Source: Ciceribacter ferrooxidans (GTDB taxonomy: Bacteria; Pseudomonadota; Alphaproteobacteria; Rhizobiales; Rhizobiaceae). From it: a stretch of 64,000 nucleotides of DNA. Location: assembly GCF_004137355.1 (NCBI RefSeq), contig NZ_SDVB01000391.1, positions 93,800 through 157,799 on the forward strand. Reading direction: 5' to 3'. Shown piece by piece: positions 1 through 9,489 of this stretch. How positions within the stretch are numbered: the stretch's first letter is position 1; every line of letters begins with the position of its first letter. Under the pieces are notes generated by a model. That model did no database searches. It was not told the DNA's origin and saw nothing but the letters and a program-made list of their open reading frames with translations. The position numbers and the translations under genes are program-made.

Positions 1-343
1 GCATCGCGTCGAGGCTCGCCTTGCGGATGTCGCGGTTGTCGATGTGACGCGAACAGGACGAAGCAATGGAGACGGTCGCGCAGGAGAGAATCGTCTCGAA
101 CAGCGCCTCGCGCTGCACCGCGGTCAATTTCTTCGAATCGTTGAGACCGGGCGGGATGTTGTCCGGATCGAGGATCACCGCCGCGGCGACAACCGGTCCG
201 GCCAGAGGGCCGCGACCCGCCTCGTCGGTTCCGGCGATCCCGGAATAACCTTCACGGACGGCCAACCGTTCCAGCTCGAAATCGGGTCCGGCTGGCAGGT
301 CGGCGAAAAGGCCTGGAGAATCGGGCGGCGTGCGACGCTTCAT
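1..343 (-). CDS. rnhB: Ribonuclease HII, 5' part (runs off the window)
   Basis: RNase HII cleaves the RNA strand of RNA/DNA hybrids, including single ribonucleotides left in the chromosome. The first 114 codons or so are in the window and the 3' end lies beyond base 1. The family signature [14 protein letters not shown] is clear, with the first two metal-binding acidic residues at about D40 and E41, followed by NDSKKL. The ATG at 343 gives an N-terminal extension of about 35 residues before the catalytic core, which is common in alphaproteobacteria. No strong ribosome-binding site is visible upstream. Bases 344-563, between this gene and the stop of the next, hold nothing I recognise. Confidence 0.93.
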   Translation of the reverse strand, partial: MKRRTPPDSPGLFADLPAGPDFELERLAVREGYSGIAGTDEAGRGPLAGPVVAAAVILDPDNIPPGLNDSKKLTAVQREALFETILSCATVSIASSCSRHIDNRDIRKASLDAM

Positions 344-563
344 GGCGGCAGTGATCGCACGCCGACCCGACTTCCTGCAAGTCCCCGGCCCGGATACGGG
401 ACAGTATGTCCCGCATCCGGTGCGGCTCCGGGGACTTATCCGGCGCGTGGGGATAGGGGGCAACCCGCGCCGGAAAGCAAATGGCTCGCCCCAGGCGACG
501 CGGAGGCGGCGTCGTCCGGGGCAGGGCACGGCGAGAAGGTCTCCCGCCATGCCGGACATCGTC

Positions 564-1721
564 TCAGAGCAGCGAGAGCTGTACGCCGCTTCCGTTCGGC
601 GGCACGAAGAGGTCGTCGCGCAGCTGCATGCTGCGCCGCCCGAGCCCCAGCCGTTTCGTCGCCATCTCGAAGCGCCGGCTGATCTGCCAGGCGTAGGGAC
701 CTGCGCCCTTCATGCGTTTGCCGAATTCGGCATCGTAGTCCTTGCCGCCACGCATCGAGCGCACCAGCGACATCACGTGCCGATAGCGATCGGGATAGTT
801 CTGCAGCAGCCAGTCGCGGAAGAGCGGGCTCACTTCGAGAGGAAGGCGGAGCAGGACGTAGCTTGCCTCGCAAGCGCCCGCGGCCTTGCCGGAATCGAGC
901 ACCCGTTCGATCTCGTGATCGTTGAGCGCCGGGATCACCGGCGCCATCATCACGGCCGTCGGGATGCCGGCTTCCGACAGCTTGCGGATTGCCTCGAGCC
1001 GTCGGGTCGGGGTGGAGGCGCGCGGCTCCATGGTCCGCGCCAGCTTGCGGTCGAGCGTCGTCACCGAAATCCCGACCTTCGCCAGCCCCTTCTCGGCCAT
1101 CGCCGAGAGGATGTCGATGTCGCGGGTGATCAGCGCCGACTTGGTGACGATGGCGACGGGATGGTTCGCCTTCTGCAAGACTTCGAGCACCTGCCGCATG
1201 ATCCGCCACTCGCGTTCGATCGGCTGGTAGGGGTCGGTATTGGTGCCGATCGCGATCGTCCGCGGCTTGTAGCCGGGCTTGGCGAGCTCCCGTTCCAGGA
1301 GCCGCGGGGCATCCGGCTTGGCGAAGAGCTTGCTTTCGAAATCGAGACCCGCCGAGAGGCCCATATAGGCGTGCGTCGGCCGTGCGAAGCAGTAGATGCA
1401 GCCGTGTTCGCAACCGCGATAGGGGTTCACCGAGCGATCGAAGGGAATGTCCGGCGACTCGTTGCGGGTGATCGCCGTGCGCGGCTTCTCCACCTGCACT
1501 TCCGTCCGGAACGGCGGCATGTCTTCGAGCGTCGTCCAGCCGTCGTCATAGGCGACCCGCTCGGTCGGCTCGAACCGGCCTCCTGGGTTCATGCCCGCGC
1601 CGCGCCCACGCCGCCGCTGGATGTCGACCCGAAGGCCCGACGCGTTCACCAGAGCATCGGCAATATCCGCCGTATTGGCAGGCTGGAAGGCAGCCTGCGC
1701 CACAAGAGACAATTCGTTCAT
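564..1721 (-). CDS. PA0069-type radical SAM protein
   Basis: A 385-residue protein of the SplB-like radical SAM group often annotated as PA0069 family. The 4Fe-4S cluster motif CEHGCIYC places cysteines at residues 104, 108 and 111, followed by a conserved block ([18 protein letters not shown]) typical of this group. The substrate is unknown; relatives include spore photoproduct lyase, but nothing here proves DNA repair. The reading frame stays open far upstream, but the ATG at 1721 (MNELSLV) starts the conserved protein and has a GGAG-like site in front. The gene diverges from the glycosyltransferase at 1851 across an AT-rich gap of about 130 bp that probably holds both promoters. Confidence 0.9.
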   Translation of the reverse strand: MNELSLVAQAAFQPANTADIADALVNASGLRVDIQRRRGRGAGMNPGGRFEPTERVAYDDGWTTLEDMPPFRTEVQVEKPRTAITRNESPDIPFDRSVNPYRGCEHGCIYCFARPTHAYMGLSAGLDFESKLFAKPDAPRLLERELAKPGYKPRTIAIGTNTDPYQPIEREWRIMRQVLEVLQKANHPVAIVTKSALITRDIDILSAMAEKGLAKVGISVTTLDRKLARTMEPRASTPTRRLEAIRKLSEAGIPTAVMMAPVIPALNDHEIERVLDSGKAAGACEASYVLLRLPLEVSPLFRDWLLQNYPDRYRHVMSLVRSMRGGKDYDAEFGKRMKGAGPYAWQISRRFEMATKRLGLGRRSMQLRDDLFVPPNGSGVQLSLL

Positions 1722-1850
1722 TGTAGGCTCCAGAGGGGCCAGAGCCCCGTTCGATGAATAGATTCCTAGCGCGAAAAAGAGAACATTACAAGAACAAAAA
1801 TGCGAAATGTCACAGTGGCAATATTTTGGGCAAGGCGATAATGTCGTGCC

Positions 1851-2378
1851 ATGTTGACTGTCATCATGGAATGCCGGGACCAGGAACCGGAGCTTGCGCA
1901 GACGCTTGCCGTGCTCGTCGCCGGCGCGATCGACGGCCTCGTCAGCGATGTGGTCGTGCTCGACCACGGTTCGAGCGATGGAACGGCGCGATTGGCCGAG
2001 GCGGCGGGTTGCCGGTTTTATAGGCAGTGGAACATGGCGGAGATCCTGAATGCCGCCCGCGGCGACTGGATTCTGCTGGTCGAGCCGGGTGCGCGGCCGC
2101 AGAACGGCTGGATCGAGGAGATCTGCGAGTATGTGGTCTCGTCCCGCCAGCCGGCACAGTTCTCCGCCTCGCGTCTCCACCGCCGGCCGTTCTTGCAGCG
2201 GATCGGCCGTCGCCCGCCTCTCGAGCAGGGCCTGCTGATGACGAAGGGTGAGGCGCTTGCGGCGGCGACATCGGCTGGCGGCCTCGACCACATCGCCCGC
2301 GGCCGGAAGGCGCAGCGGCTGTCGAGCGAACTCGTACCGTCCTGGGTCGCAAGGCAGAACCGCCGCCCGGCAGTGTGA
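1851..2378 (+). CDS. Small family 2 glycosyltransferase
   Basis: A 175-residue protein with the N-terminal half of a GT-A fold glycosyltransferase. It has VVVLDHGSSDGTARLAEAAGC, equivalent to the nucleotide-sugar binding segment, and then ARGDWILLVEPGARP, where the usual DxD-type acidic pair is not obvious. At 175 residues it is short for GT2 enzymes (often 250 or more), so it may be a minimal or specialised member. Donor and acceptor cannot be told from sequence. No membrane segment is evident. It sits alone between two minus-strand genes, with 33 bases to the moaB stop. Confidence 0.75.
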   Translation: MLTVIMECRDQEPELAQTLAVLVAGAIDGLVSDVVVLDHGSSDGTARLAEAAGCRFYRQWNMAEILNAARGDWILLVEPGARPQNGWIEEICEYVVSSRQPAQFSASRLHRRPFLQRIGRRPPLEQGLLMTKGEALAAATSAGGLDHIARGRKAQRLSSELVPSWVARQNRRPAV

Positions 2379-2411
2379 GCAGATAAGGCGGTCAGGCGAG
2401 GGTTGTCCGGC

Positions 2412-2954
2412 TCAGCCGCGGCGCAGGTGTTCGTCGAGCCGCGGCATGATTTCCACGAAATTGCAGGGCATGTGGCGGTAGTCGAGCTGCCATTTCAGAA
2501 TGCCGTCCCAGGCATCCTTGCAGGCGCCGGGCGAGCCGGGCAGCACGAAGATATAGGTCGCGTTGGCGACGCCGCCGGTCGCGCGCGACTGGATGGTCGA
2601 GGTGCCGATCTTGTCGTAGGAGAGCCGGTGGAAGACCTCGGAGAACCCGTCCATCCGCTTCTCGAACAGCGGCTCCAGCGCCTCCGGCGTCACGTCGCGG
2701 CCGGTGAAGCCGGTCCCGCCGGTGGTGATGACGACGTCGATCTCCTGCGACAGCGTCCAGGCATGCACCTGGTTGTAGATGCGGTCACGGTCGTCCGGAA
2801 CGATCGCCCGGTCGACCAGCCGGTGGCCGGCTTCGGTGATCCGCGAAACGAGCGTGTCGCCCGATTTGTCATCGGCCAGCGTACGCGTGTCCGAAACCGT
2901 GAGCACGGCGATCCCCACGGGAATGAAGGGTCGCGTCTCGTCGATTCGGTTCAT
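2412..2954 (-). CDS. moaB: Molybdenum cofactor biosynthesis protein B
   Basis: A 180-residue MoaB/MogA-family protein, expected to adenylylate molybdopterin before molybdenum insertion. The molybdopterin-binding motif TTGGTGFTGRD lies at residues 77-87, followed by the conserved DVTPEALEPLFEKRMDGF segment. Its ATG overlaps the ispE stop in an ATGA arrangement (2951-2954), so the two are probably translationally coupled, although their pathways are unrelated. The window also carries a molybdate transporter (modABC) near 35-37.6 kb, consistent with molybdoenzymes in this organism. Confidence 0.93.
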   Translation of the reverse strand: MNRIDETRPFIPVGIAVLTVSDTRTLADDKSGDTLVSRITEAGHRLVDRAIVPDDRDRIYNQVHAWTLSQEIDVVITTGGTGFTGRDVTPEALEPLFEKRMDGFSEVFHRLSYDKIGTSTIQSRATGGVANATYIFVLPGSPGACKDAWDGILKWQLDYRHMPCNFVEIMPRLDEHLRRG

Positions 2955-3868
2955 GGGCTGTCTCCTGCAACGGTTCTGGTTGCCTCAAAATACCAGTGCG
3001 GCTCTTGCTGCGAAAGGTGGCGGACGGCGGCTCCTGCCGCGGCATAATCGCCATAGAGGCCGAAGCAGGTCGCCCCCGAGCCGGACATCCGGACGAGATC
3101 GGCGCCACTCTCCGCGAGCATGTCGCAAAGCGTGCCGATCTCGGGAACAAGGGCGCGCGCGGGCGCCTCCAGATCGTTGCGAAGGCTGGAGAGCCATGCG
3201 ATCCACGCCTCGCGATCCGCGACCGGCGGAGGCGAGGAAATCGGCGGATTGTCCCTCCTCTCGAGCCGGCGGAAGACTTCCGGCGTCGAGACCGCCTTCA
3301 GCGGATTGGCGAGCACCATGACGAAGGATGGCATTGCGGGGAGGGGCGTAATCGCCTCGCCGATGCCGCCCGCGCGAAGCGGCTGCGCCGCGAGACACAT
3401 TGGAACGTCCGCCCCGAGACGGAGCGCGATCGCCGCCAGTTCGCTCGCGGGCAGGTCCGCATTCCATAGCCGGATGAGGCCGCGCAGAGTCGCCGCTGCG
3501 TCCGCCGAACCACCGCCGATTCCGGAGGCGATCGGCAGGTTCTTTTCGAGAGCGATCGCGACGGGAGGGGTTTTCAGACCGTGGTCCCGCAACGCCTCGC
3601 GCAGAAGGTCGCGCGCCTTCGTGACGAGATTGTCGCCCGTCCCTTTCGGATCGGCTGCAAGCACAGGTCCGAATCGGCCGGAGAGCGAAAGACTATCCTC
3701 GGATGCGGCCGCAAAGGTCAGCCGGTCCCCCGCTGCGGCAAAGGTGACGATGCTGTCGAGCAGGTGATAGCCATCCTCGCGCCGCCCGGTGACATGCAGC
3801 GCGAGATTGATCTTGGCCGGGGCCTTTTCGACGATCCCGGCGGAGATCCGGGCTCCGGCGGACGACAT
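2951..3868 (-). CDS. ispE: 4-diphosphocytidyl-2-C-methyl-D-erythritol kinase
   Basis: IspE phosphorylates the 2-hydroxyl of CDP-methylerythritol with ATP in the non-mevalonate isoprenoid pathway. The 305-residue protein has the N-terminal AKINLALHVTGRREDGYH block (from about residue 18) and the GHMP-kinase ATP loop PIASGIGGGSADAAA (112-126). A late glycine-rich motif, MSGSGATCFGLY, completes the fold. It lies 3 bp downstream of the TPR-protein stop and overlaps moaB, forming a minus-strand operon. The pathway gene dxs is also in this window, at 49 kb. Confidence 0.96.
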   Translation of the reverse strand: MSSAGARISAGIVEKAPAKINLALHVTGRREDGYHLLDSIVTFAAAGDRLTFAAASEDSLSLSGRFGPVLAADPKGTGDNLVTKARDLLREALRDHGLKTPPVAIALEKNLPIASGIGGGSADAAATLRGLIRLWNADLPASELAAIALRLGADVPMCLAAQPLRAGGIGEAITPLPAMPSFVMVLANPLKAVSTPEVFRRLERRDNPPISSPPPVADREAWIAWLSSLRNDLEAPARALVPEIGTLCDMLAESGADLVRMSGSGATCFGLYGDYAAAGAAVRHLSQQEPHWYFEATRTVAGDSP

Positions 3869-3871
3869 GGA

Positions 3872-5692
3872 TTACGACTTCTTGTCGGCTTCCGTCCGCG
3901 GCGGCTCGGGATCGGCTTCAGGCGCCGCCTTCGCCGCATCTTCAGCGAGCGGCGGCAGGCCCTTGTCGATCTTCGCCTGGATCTTGGCGACCTGGTCCTT
4001 TTCCGGATCGGAGGCGAGTGCGCGCTTCCACTGGTAGGTGGCTTCGAGCTTGCGCCCGACACGCCAGTAGGCGTCGCCCAGATGGTCGTTGATCGTCGCG
4101 TCGCCGGCCTTCAGCTCGGCCGCCCGCTCCAGCTCGGTCACGGCCTCGTCAAACCGGCTCATGCGGAAATAGGCCCAGCCGAGCGAATCGACGATGTAAC
4201 CGTCGTCGGGCCTCAGCTCGACCGCCTTGCGGATCATCTCGAGGCCTTCCGTAAGATTGCGGTTCATGTCGACCCAGGAATAGCCGAGATAGTTGAGCAC
4301 CTGCGGCTGGTCGGGGTTGAGTTCGAGCGCCTTGCGGAAATTGGGTTCCGCCTTTTCCCACTGCTTCAGCCGTTCATAGGCGATCCCGCGTTGGAAGAAG
4401 ACCGACCAGTCACCACGGCTCGGCTTCGGGCCGATCACCCCGACCGCCTTGTCGTAGTTGTCGGCCATCGCGGCGTAGTCCTTCGCTTCGGAAAGCACGC
4501 TGCCGTAGGCGAGATAGCTGCGGATGTCGCTCGGATCGGAGTCGATCAGCGACTTCAAATGCTTGCGTGCCTCTTCCACCTTGCCGGTCTCGGCGAGCGT
4601 GAGGCCGAGCTGCAGTTCGGAGATGCGCCGCATCGGAGAGGTTTCGGGGACCTGCTTGTAGAAGCCGATCGCCCGTTCCGGCCGTTCGAGCTTTTCGGCG
4701 AGACCGCCGAGCAGGATCAGCGTGTCGGCGCTCTTCGGCTCAAGCGCATGCGCGAGCTGCAGGTAGAGCGTCACCGTCTCCTCGGCGCCGTCGCGGTTCA
4801 GTGCGCCCCCGATCGAGAAGAGGACGCCGGCCGCGCCTTCCGTGGCGCTGGTCACCACGGGTTCGACGGGCTCTCCCTTCGAGATATGGTCGCGCAGCGC
4901 CTTGAAGGGTGCGAAGTTTCCGACGAGAGCGTCACCGGCGGCGATGGCGTCGAGCGCCTTCTGCTTGTTGCCCTGCTTGGCTTCGAGTGCCGCAAGCGAC
5001 ATGACCGCGCGGACGAAGGTGTCGGGCGCTGTGGCGCCTCCTTCGCGGTCGGTCACCGCCTCGTTGAGGTTGCGCCGCGCGGCGTCCGTATCGCCGGTGA
5101 GCAAGGCGATCACGCCGGCATTGTAACGCTTGAAGATACCGTACCAGTCGGGGCCTTCGAGGCCTTCCACCATGGCGAGCGCCTTCTTGCCCTCGCCGGC
5201 GCCGACCTTCGTCCAGGCGACCAGAAGCGAGTTCATCAGCCGGTCCAGATCGTTCGGACCCTGGTACTTCAGGATATTCTCTGCGGTCGTGAACTCACGG
5301 CTGCGGATCGCGTCGAGGCCGCGGGCGACCGTCGTCACCCGCTCGACGGCAACGTCGTTCTTCAGGTCGTTGGCGAATTTCACGCCCTCGTCGAAATCGC
5401 CGTTCATGAACAGCGCGATCATCAGCCGTTCGCGGATCTCGACGTCGCCGGGGGCGAGCGCGAGTGCCTTCTTGTAGAGTGGGATGGCGATGTCATAGTC
5501 TCGTTCCGCGTCGGCCACCCGGCCGGCGAGGAAGGCGCCGGAGAAGGTGTCGACGATACCGGGATCGAATGTCTCCCCCTCGGTAGCGGGAGCGGTTTCC
5601 GTCTGCGCACTCGCAACCATACCGGGCGACAGCGACAGCAGGAGCGCAACGGCGGTCCCGGAAATGAGACGAAGGGCAAGACTTTGCCGCAT
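3872..5692 (-). CDS. Secreted tetratricopeptide-repeat protein
   Basis: A 606-residue protein with a signal peptide (basic MRQSLALR, hydrophobic core, cleavage near ASA-QT at about residue 30) and many TPR helices. These are clearest in roughly residues 400-570 (for example NYLGYSWVDMNRN and LGWAYFRMSRFDEA). TPR proteins of this type are scaffolds in the periplasm or at the membrane; the partner is unknown. I start it at 5692 because an AAAGG site lies in front of that ATG; an in-frame ATG six codons earlier would cut into it. The C-terminus is charged (PEADPEPPRTEADKKS). It is followed after 3 bp by ispE. Confidence 0.85.
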   Translation of the reverse strand: MRQSLALRLISGTAVALLLSLSPGMVASAQTETAPATEGETFDPGIVDTFSGAFLAGRVADAERDYDIAIPLYKKALALAPGDVEIRERLMIALFMNGDFDEGVKFANDLKNDVAVERVTTVARGLDAIRSREFTTAENILKYQGPNDLDRLMNSLLVAWTKVGAGEGKKALAMVEGLEGPDWYGIFKRYNAGVIALLTGDTDAARRNLNEAVTDREGGATAPDTFVRAVMSLAALEAKQGNKQKALDAIAAGDALVGNFAPFKALRDHISKGEPVEPVVTSATEGAAGVLFSIGGALNRDGAEETVTLYLQLAHALEPKSADTLILLGGLAEKLERPERAIGFYKQVPETSPMRRISELQLGLTLAETGKVEEARKHLKSLIDSDPSDIRSYLAYGSVLSEAKDYAAMADNYDKAVGVIGPKPSRGDWSVFFQRGIAYERLKQWEKAEPNFRKALELNPDQPQVLNYLGYSWVDMNRNLTEGLEMIRKAVELRPDDGYIVDSLGWAYFRMSRFDEAVTELERAAELKAGDATINDHLGDAYWRVGRKLEATYQWKRALASDPEKDQVAKIQAKIDKGLPPLAEDAAKAAPEADPEPPRTEADKKS

Positions 5693-5812
5693 GAACGAGC
5701 CTTTCAACAAAGATAGCCGGAACGATCCGGCCGAAAACTTTCATCCGTCGAGACGATTCACGTACAGAATGGCTTTTTTGAAGCACAGCCGCAAGGCAAT
5801 GCCGGTCGCCGG

Positions 5813-6829
5813 TCAATTCACCCGCGCGATGCAGAAATCGATCACGTCGAGCAGTGCCGATTTCCATTTCGTATCCGGCAGCGGCGCCAGAGCGTCACGG
5901 GCGATGGTGCCGTAGTGCAGCGCGCGCGTGATGGTGTCGTTGAGGCCGCCGTACTTGGAGATGAGGCCGAGCGCCTTTTCGAGCCGCGCATCGTCGTTCT
6001 GTCCGCCCTCGATCGCCTCGCGCCAGAACTCGCGTTCCGACGGCGTGCCGCGGCGGTAGGCGAGGATGACCGGCAGAGTGATCTTGCCCTCGCGGAAGTC
6101 GTCGCCGACATTCTTGCCGAGTTCGGAGGCCTTGCCGCCATAGTCGAGCGCGTCGTCGACGAGCTGGAACGCGAGGCCGAGATTCATGCCGTAGGATTTC
6201 AGCGCATTCCGCCCGGCGCGATCGGCGCCGGCGATGATCGGGCCGACTTCGGCCGCGGCCGCAAAGAGCGCCGCCGTCTTGGCGCGGATCACCTCGAGAT
6301 AGTCGTCTTCCGTCGTCTCCATGTTCTTGGCGACGGAAAGCTGCAGCACCTCGCCCTCGGCGATGATCGAGGCTGCGGCGGAGAGCACGTCGAGCGCTTC
6401 CAGCGAGCCGACCTCGACCATCATGCGGAAGGCCTGGCCGAGCAGGAAGTCGCCGACGAGCACGCTCGCCTGGTTGCCCCAGATCATACGCGCCGTGGAC
6501 TTTCCGCGGCGCAGGTCGCTCTCGTCGACCACGTCGTCGTGGAGGAGCGTTGCCGTGTGCATGAATTCGACGCTGGTCGCGAGCTTGACGTCGCCGTCGC
6601 CGGCATAGTCGAACATCGCAGCCGAGGCGAGCGTCAGCATCGGGCGCAGGCGCTTTCCACCCGACGAGATCAGGTGATTGGCGACTTCGGGAATCATCTG
6701 CACGTCGGAACCGGCCTTCGAGAGGATCAACTGGTTGACCCGTTCCATGCCGGCCTTGGTGAGATCGACCAGCGGCTTGACGGACGCCTGTTTGTTTTTG
6801 TTTTCCTCAAGCGGTATGACTACGCCCAA
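5813..6829 (-). CDS. ispB: Long-chain all-trans polyprenyl diphosphate synthase
   Basis: A 338-residue trans-prenyl transferase that would build the C40-C50 side chain of ubiquinone. The two aspartate-rich motifs are DDVVD at 98-102 and DDALD at 225-229, and GGKRLRP is at 57-63. The start chosen is the TTG at 6829, because AGGAG lies 9 nt upstream and the resulting protein (LGVVIPLEEN...) matches my memory of rhizobial homologues. An in-frame ATG twelve codons earlier (6865) has no good ribosome-binding site. The chain length made, octaprenyl or decaprenyl, is not readable from sequence. It diverges from the DUF2007 gene. Confidence 0.92.
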   Translation of the reverse strand: MGVVIPLEENKNKQASVKPLVDLTKAGMERVNQLILSKAGSDVQMIPEVANHLISSGGKRLRPMLTLASAAMFDYAGDGDVKLATSVEFMHTATLLHDDVVDESDLRRGKSTARMIWGNQASVLVGDFLLGQAFRMMVEVGSLEALDVLSAAASIIAEGEVLQLSVAKNMETTEDDYLEVIRAKTAALFAAAAEVGPIIAGADRAGRNALKSYGMNLGLAFQLVDDALDYGGKASELGKNVGDDFREGKITLPVILAYRRGTPSEREFWREAIEGGQNDDARLEKALGLISKYGGLNDTITRALHYGTIARDALAPLPDTKWKSALLDVIDFCIARVN

Positions 6830-6937
6830 CGCACCGGACTCCTGTTTCAAAGCTGGCCCGACCATAAAAAGTGGCGCCTGCGACGGCAAGAGGCGAAATG
6901 GCTCCACGCGCTCTAATCGGCGAGGTTTTTTAGCAAA

Positions 6938-7168
6938 ATGTACGAGATGATCCGTAGCAACGATCCGGTCCTGTTGTCCTTCGCCGAAAGCCTGATGAAA
7001 GACGCCGGAATCGCCTGCATGATCGCGGACCAGTCGATGAGCGTGCTGGAAGGATCGCTCGGCATGCTGCCGCGCCGGCTGCTGGTCGAGGAGGGCAGGG
7101 CGGACGAGGCGCGCAAGATCCTGATGGACGCCGGCCTCGCGGACGAGCTGCGTGACGAGAAGGATTGA
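6938..7168 (+). CDS. DUF2007 small protein
   Basis: A 76-residue protein resembling the DUF2007 'putative signal transducing' family. It shows the typical N-terminal pattern (MYEMIRSNDPVLLSFAESLM) and a LVEEGRADEARKIL segment. No catalytic residues or membrane segment are seen, and its role is unknown. The end overlaps an alternative GTG start of the next gene; the preferred ATG of that gene begins 5 bp after this stop, so the two probably form an operon. It is divergent from the polyprenyl diphosphate synthase. Confidence 0.8.
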   Translation: MYEMIRSNDPVLLSFAESLMKDAGIACMIADQSMSVLEGSLGMLPRRLLVEEGRADEARKILMDAGLADELRDEKD

Positions 7169-7172
7169 TCCG

Positions 7173-7961
7173 ATGACGGTTGCCACAGGGGTCGTCGAGA
7201 CAGTCGACGCCTTCCATCGCGGCCGCTTTCACCTCGTGCAGCCGAAGGGGCGCGGCCATCGCGCCGGCATGGATGCTATGCTGCTGGCATCCTTGGTCGA
7301 CCATGCCGGGCCGTTCCGGCTCGCCGATCTCGGCGCTGGTGCCGGCGCTGCCGGGCTTGCGGTCGCCGCACGGCTTGCGGAAGCCGAAGTCACGCTCGTC
7401 GAGCGCTCGGCGGAAATGCTCGGCTATGCCGCAAAGAGCCTCGCATTGCCGGAAAACGCCGCGATCGCCCCGCGCGTCGACCTCGTCGAGGCCGACGTAA
7501 CGCTGACGGGCAAGGCGAGGGTTGCGGCCGGGCTTGCCGACGACAGCTTCCACCATGTCATCATGAACCCGCCCTTCAACGACGGGCGCGACCGCCGCAC
7601 ACCCGACAGCCTGAAGGCCGAAGCCCATGCCATGACCGGCGGGCTCTTCGAAGCCTGGATACGCACGGCCGGCGCGATCATGGTGCCCGGCGGGCAATTG
7701 TCGCTGATCGCCCGTCCGGAATCGGTTGCGGAAATCATCGATGCCTGCGGCCGCCGCTTCGGCGGCATCGAGATCACACCGGTCTATCCGCGCGTGGGTG
7801 AGAACGCGGTGCGCGTTCTGGTGACGGCGATCAAGGGATCGCGGGCACGCCTTGCATTCCGCTCGCCGCTTCTCATGCACGACGATCCCGGGAGCCACGC
7901 CTTCTCGGCGGGTGTCGACGACCTGAACAACGGTCGCAAAGCCTATCCGCGCAAGGGCTAG
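7173..7961 (+). CDS. TrmN6-like class I SAM methyltransferase
   Basis: A 262-residue methyltransferase with SAM-binding motif I (DLGAGAG, residues 52-58) and catalytic NPPF (132-135), the signature of N6-adenine methylation. The N-terminal RFHLVQPKGRGHRAGMDAMLLA matches the TrmN6/YfiC group, which modifies A37 of tRNA1(Val). That substrate is an inference from the family. The ATG at 7173 is preferred over the GTG at 7152 because AAGGA sits about 8 nt in front. It is convergent with mntH, with only 9 bp between the stops. Confidence 0.87.
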   Translation: MTVATGVVETVDAFHRGRFHLVQPKGRGHRAGMDAMLLASLVDHAGPFRLADLGAGAGAAGLAVAARLAEAEVTLVERSAEMLGYAAKSLALPENAAIAPRVDLVEADVTLTGKARVAAGLADDSFHHVIMNPPFNDGRDRRTPDSLKAEAHAMTGGLFEAWIRTAGAIMVPGGQLSLIARPESVAEIIDACGRRFGGIEITPVYPRVGENAVRVLVTAIKGSRARLAFRSPLLMHDDPGSHAFSAGVDDLNNGRKAYPRKG

Positions 7962-7970
7962 GGCCGATCG

Positions 7971-9317
7971 TCACCCGATGAGGAAGTCGGAGGCGAGCTT
8001 CAGGTTCAGCACCGTGATGAGGAGCGCCATCGCAAGCGCGACCATGGTCAGCCAGCGGGGTGCGGTGAGTTCGCCCATCTTGTGCCGGTTGGCCGTGATC
8101 AGCACCAGCGGGAAGACGGCGAACGGCAGTTGCAGGCTGAGTATGACCTGGCTCAGGATCAGTAGCTCGCCGGTGCCGCGCTCTCCGTACCAGATGGCGA
8201 CGAATGCCGCCGGCACGATTGCCAGCGCCCGCGTGGCGAGCCGGCGGATCCACGGCTTCAGCCGCATCCGCACGAAGCCTTCCATGACGACCTGACCGGC
8301 AAGCGTCGCCGTCGCCGTCGAGTTGAGGCCGCTGCACAGAAGCGCGATGCCGAAGAGGAGAGGCGCCACGGTCGAGCCGAGGAGAGGGGCGAGCAGCGCA
8401 TGCGCGTCGCCGAGTTCGGCAATCCCGAAATTACCGGAGGTATGGAAGGCGGCCGCCGAGAGGATGAGGATCGCCGCATTGACGAGGAGCGCGAAGAACA
8501 GCGCCAGCGTTGAATCGATGGTGGCGAAGGAGAGCGCCTCGCTCCGGCCTTTCGGGCTCGTATCGTATCTGCGCGTCTGCACGATCCCTGAGTGCAGATA
8601 GAGATTGTGCGGCATGACGGTCGCACCGAGAATGCTGATGGCGATATAGAGCATCTGCGGATCGGCGACGATCTGCGAAGACGGCAGGAAACCGCGGGCG
8701 ACGGCGCCGACGTCCGGCGCCGCGAGCCAGAGCTGGATCGCGAAGCTCGCGCCGATGACGGCGGTGAGTGTGATGACGAAGGCTTCGACCCACCGGAAGC
8801 CGAGCCGCTGCAGCAGGAGGACGAGGAAGACGTCGCTCGCCGTCACGATGACGCCGATCTCGATCGGCATGCCGAAGATAAGCTTCAACCCGATCGCGGT
8901 GCCGATCACCTCTGCGAGGTCCGTCGCGATGATCGCGATCTCGGCAAGGATCCACAGACTGTAGGAAAGCCATTGCGGATAGGAATCGCGACAGGCGAGC
9001 GCCAGGTCGCGGTCAGTGGCGATGGCGAGCCGCGCGGCCAGCGATTGCAGGAACATCGCCATGACGCTGGAGAGGAGCACGACGAACAGCAGCGTGTAGC
9101 CGTAGCGAGCGCCGCCGGAAAGCGACGTCGCCCAGTTGCCGGGATCCATGTAGCCGACTGCGACCAGATAGCCGGGGCCGAGGAAAGCGAGCGCCCGCCG
9201 CCAGAACGGCCGGCTGCTGCGGACCTCGATCGAGCCGTGAATCTCCGCAAGCACGGGTTCGCCGCGCTCGCTGCGCCATCCGGGCGACTGCGTCGGTTTC
9301 GCTGCCGTGTCAGTCAT
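7971..9317 (-). CDS. mntH: Nramp-family Mn(II)/divalent metal transporter
   Basis: A 448-residue inner-membrane proton-coupled importer, most likely for manganese. Both metal-site helices are intact: DPGNWAT at 58-64 (TM1) and MPHN at 235-238 (TM6). About eleven hydrophobic segments are visible. The reading frame is open further upstream, but the ATG at 9317 ([10 protein letters not shown]) has AAGAAAG in front. An AT-rich inverted repeat at 9340-9355 is a candidate regulator site. Rhizobial mntH genes are known to be controlled by Fur-like Mur, but I see no clear Mur box. Confidence 0.93.
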   Translation of the reverse strand: MTDTAAKPTQSPGWRSERGEPVLAEIHGSIEVRSSRPFWRRALAFLGPGYLVAVGYMDPGNWATSLSGGARYGYTLLFVVLLSSVMAMFLQSLAARLAIATDRDLALACRDSYPQWLSYSLWILAEIAIIATDLAEVIGTAIGLKLIFGMPIEIGVIVTASDVFLVLLLQRLGFRWVEAFVITLTAVIGASFAIQLWLAAPDVGAVARGFLPSSQIVADPQMLYIAISILGATVMPHNLYLHSGIVQTRRYDTSPKGRSEALSFATIDSTLALFFALLVNAAILILSAAAFHTSGNFGIAELGDAHALLAPLLGSTVAPLLFGIALLCSGLNSTATATLAGQVVMEGFVRMRLKPWIRRLATRALAIVPAAFVAIWYGERGTGELLILSQVILSLQLPFAVFPLVLITANRHKMGELTAPRWLTMVALAMALLITVLNLKLASDFLIG

Positions 9318-9339
9318 CCCGTTTCTTTCTTGCGATGCG

Positions 9340-9355
9340 TCAATTTTTTGATTGA
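9340..9355. promoter_or_regulatory. AT-rich inverted repeat upstream of mntH
   Basis: TCAAT and ATTGA arms enclose a T-rich centre (16 bp in all), 23 to 38 bp ahead of the mntH start. In position and composition it could be a metalloregulator operator or overlap the promoter. It does not match a consensus I can name with confidence, so this is a candidate only. Confidence 0.3.
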
Positions 9356-9489
9356 GACTAATTTGCAAGAACCTAGTGGGCCAGTCGAAACCTGACAAGG
9401 GGCGGTAGGGGCCGGACCATTGTTGTTTTTCACCGGAAGACTTACATGGACGGCCTGACGACTTGTAAGCGCATATGAAGGGCTGCCCG

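Noticed and set aside
3581-5716. Plus-strand open frame of about 700 codons opposite the TPR gene
   Set aside because: Shadow of a real gene: no motif, no ribosome-binding site, biased composition.
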